The notes under the pieces were generated by a model. The model ran no database searches and was not told the origin of the DNA. It was given only the letters and a program-made list of their open reading frames with translations. Position numbers and translations under genes: made by a program. 6,845 nucleotides of DNA from an uncultured Peptococcaceae bacterium (GTDB taxonomy: Bacteria > Bacillota > Peptococcia > Peptococcales > Peptococcaceae): assembly GCA_937922955.1 (NCBI GenBank), contig CALAKO010000004.1, positions 1 through 6,845 on the forward strand. The letters are read 5' to 3'. Below are positions 6,472-6,845 of this stretch, piece by piece. Within the stretch, counting starts at the first letter, position 1; the number at the start of each line of letters is the position of its first letter.

Positions 6472-6508
6472 AAAAAAGGTAACCTCATTGACCCCAACTC
6501 GGTTACCT
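6472..6508 (-). terminator. Rho-independent-like hairpin between rpsB and tsf (possible attenuator)
   Basis: On the minus strand AGGTAACC (6501-6508) pairs with GGTTACCT (6477-6484), an 8-bp stem followed by six U residues (6472-6477, one shared with the stem). The 16-nt loop can fold further as TTG with CAA around GGGT, leaving GAG opposite TGA, where tandem G-A pairs could stack. The stem starts 12 nt after the rpsB stop. It is only moderately GC-rich, and no clear promoter precedes tsf, so partial read-through is likely. Confidence 0.6.
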
Positions 6509-6520
6509 AAATTAACAATA

Positions 6521-6845
6521 TTATTCAGCGTCAGCAGCTTCTTCTTCAGCTGCTTCAACTTCTTCAGCGCCTGCTGCACCCTGCTTAGCTTCAACAACAG
6601 CATCTGCAATAACAGAAGTCAGAAGCTTAACGGCACGAATTGCATCGTCGTTACCAGGAATGATGTAATCCAGCTCTTCGGGATCGCAGTTAGTGTCGCC
6701 GATACCGATCAGTGTGATGCCCAGTGCATGAGCTTCCTGTACACAGATCTTTTCCTTCTTAGGGTCAACAACGAAGATTGCATCCGGGATTCTGGTCATG
6801 TTCTTGATACCGCCCAGGTTCTTCTCCAGCTTCTCCCATTCTTTC
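6521..6845 (-). CDS. rpsB: 30S ribosomal protein S2, 3' part (cut by window edge)
   Basis: S2 is a late-assembling protein of the small ribosomal subunit, needed with S1 for initiation. About 107 C-terminal residues are visible. The reading frame is open to the right edge, so the internal ATG at 6797-6799 is not the start: residues upstream of it read KLEKNLGGIKN, the normal S2 sequence. Family signatures are the IPDAIFVVDPKKE segment, then GIGDTNCDPEELDYIIPGNDDA and the final helix. The tail is a low-complexity Ala/Glu-rich extension of about 20 residues, common in S2 of Bacillota. It stops with TAA at 6521-6523 and is followed by a hairpin and tsf, the standard pairing. Confidence 0.97.
   Translation of the reverse strand, partial: KEWEKLEKNLGGIKNMTRIPDAIFVVDPKKEKICVQEAHALGITLIGIGDTNCDPEELDYIIPGNDDAIRAVKLLTSVIADAVVEAKQGAAGAEEVEAAEEEAADAE

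Noticed and set aside
1..6845. Search for an unknown defence, mobile or RNA-based system
   Set aside because: All coding space is filled by recognised essential genes, gaps are short and explained by terminators, promoters and ribosome sites, and no repeats, integrase, tRNA or transposase traces are visible.

Overview
This window is a compact housekeeping cluster with every gene on the minus strand, so transcription runs from right to left. In that direction the order is rpsB (3' part only), tsf, pyrH, frr, uppS, cdsA, dxr, rseP and ispG (5' part only). This order is a classic one in Bacillota. The proteins most resemble those of anaerobic Clostridia or Negativicutes: a short 218-residue EF-Ts, a RasP-type RseP with one PDZ domain, and the MEP isoprenoid enzymes Dxr and IspG. 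GC content is a little under half by eye. I cannot name the genus; Negativicutes is a guess from overall protein flavour.

Region by region. At 6521-6845 is the end of ribosomal protein S2. It is followed by a short hairpin with a U-run, which may act as a partial terminator before tsf (5772-6428). A strong intrinsic terminator (5717-5754) follows tsf. A new extended -10 promoter (about 5643-5651) then drives pyrH and frr, which lie only 3 nt apart. A second strong terminator (4275-4304) follows frr. An AT-rich leader with weak promoter candidates precedes a tightly packed run of uppS, cdsA, dxr, rseP and ispG, with gaps of 9-17 nt. Several of their ribosome binding sites overlap or sit next to the previous stop codon. 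The window cuts ispG after about 132 codons. No gene-free stretch exceeds about 175 nt, and I see no plus-strand gene, RNA gene, mobile element or CRISPR array.

How the genes fit together. S2, EF-Ts and ribosome recycling factor serve translation. PyrH makes UDP for nucleic acids and for UDP-sugar cell-wall precursors. Dxr and IspG are early and late steps of the MEP pathway that supplies IPP and DMAPP. UppS polymerises IPP into undecaprenyl diphosphate, the lipid carrier for peptidoglycan. CdsA makes CDP-diacylglycerol for phospholipids, and RseP is a site-2 intramembrane protease. The cluster therefore couples protein synthesis to envelope growth.

I found no new biological system here. The points most worth a second look are an apparent loss of the conserved RIGVN motif in IspG at the left edge, the hairpin punctuation of the cluster, an inverted repeat over the pyrH promoter, and a likely TTG start for cdsA.
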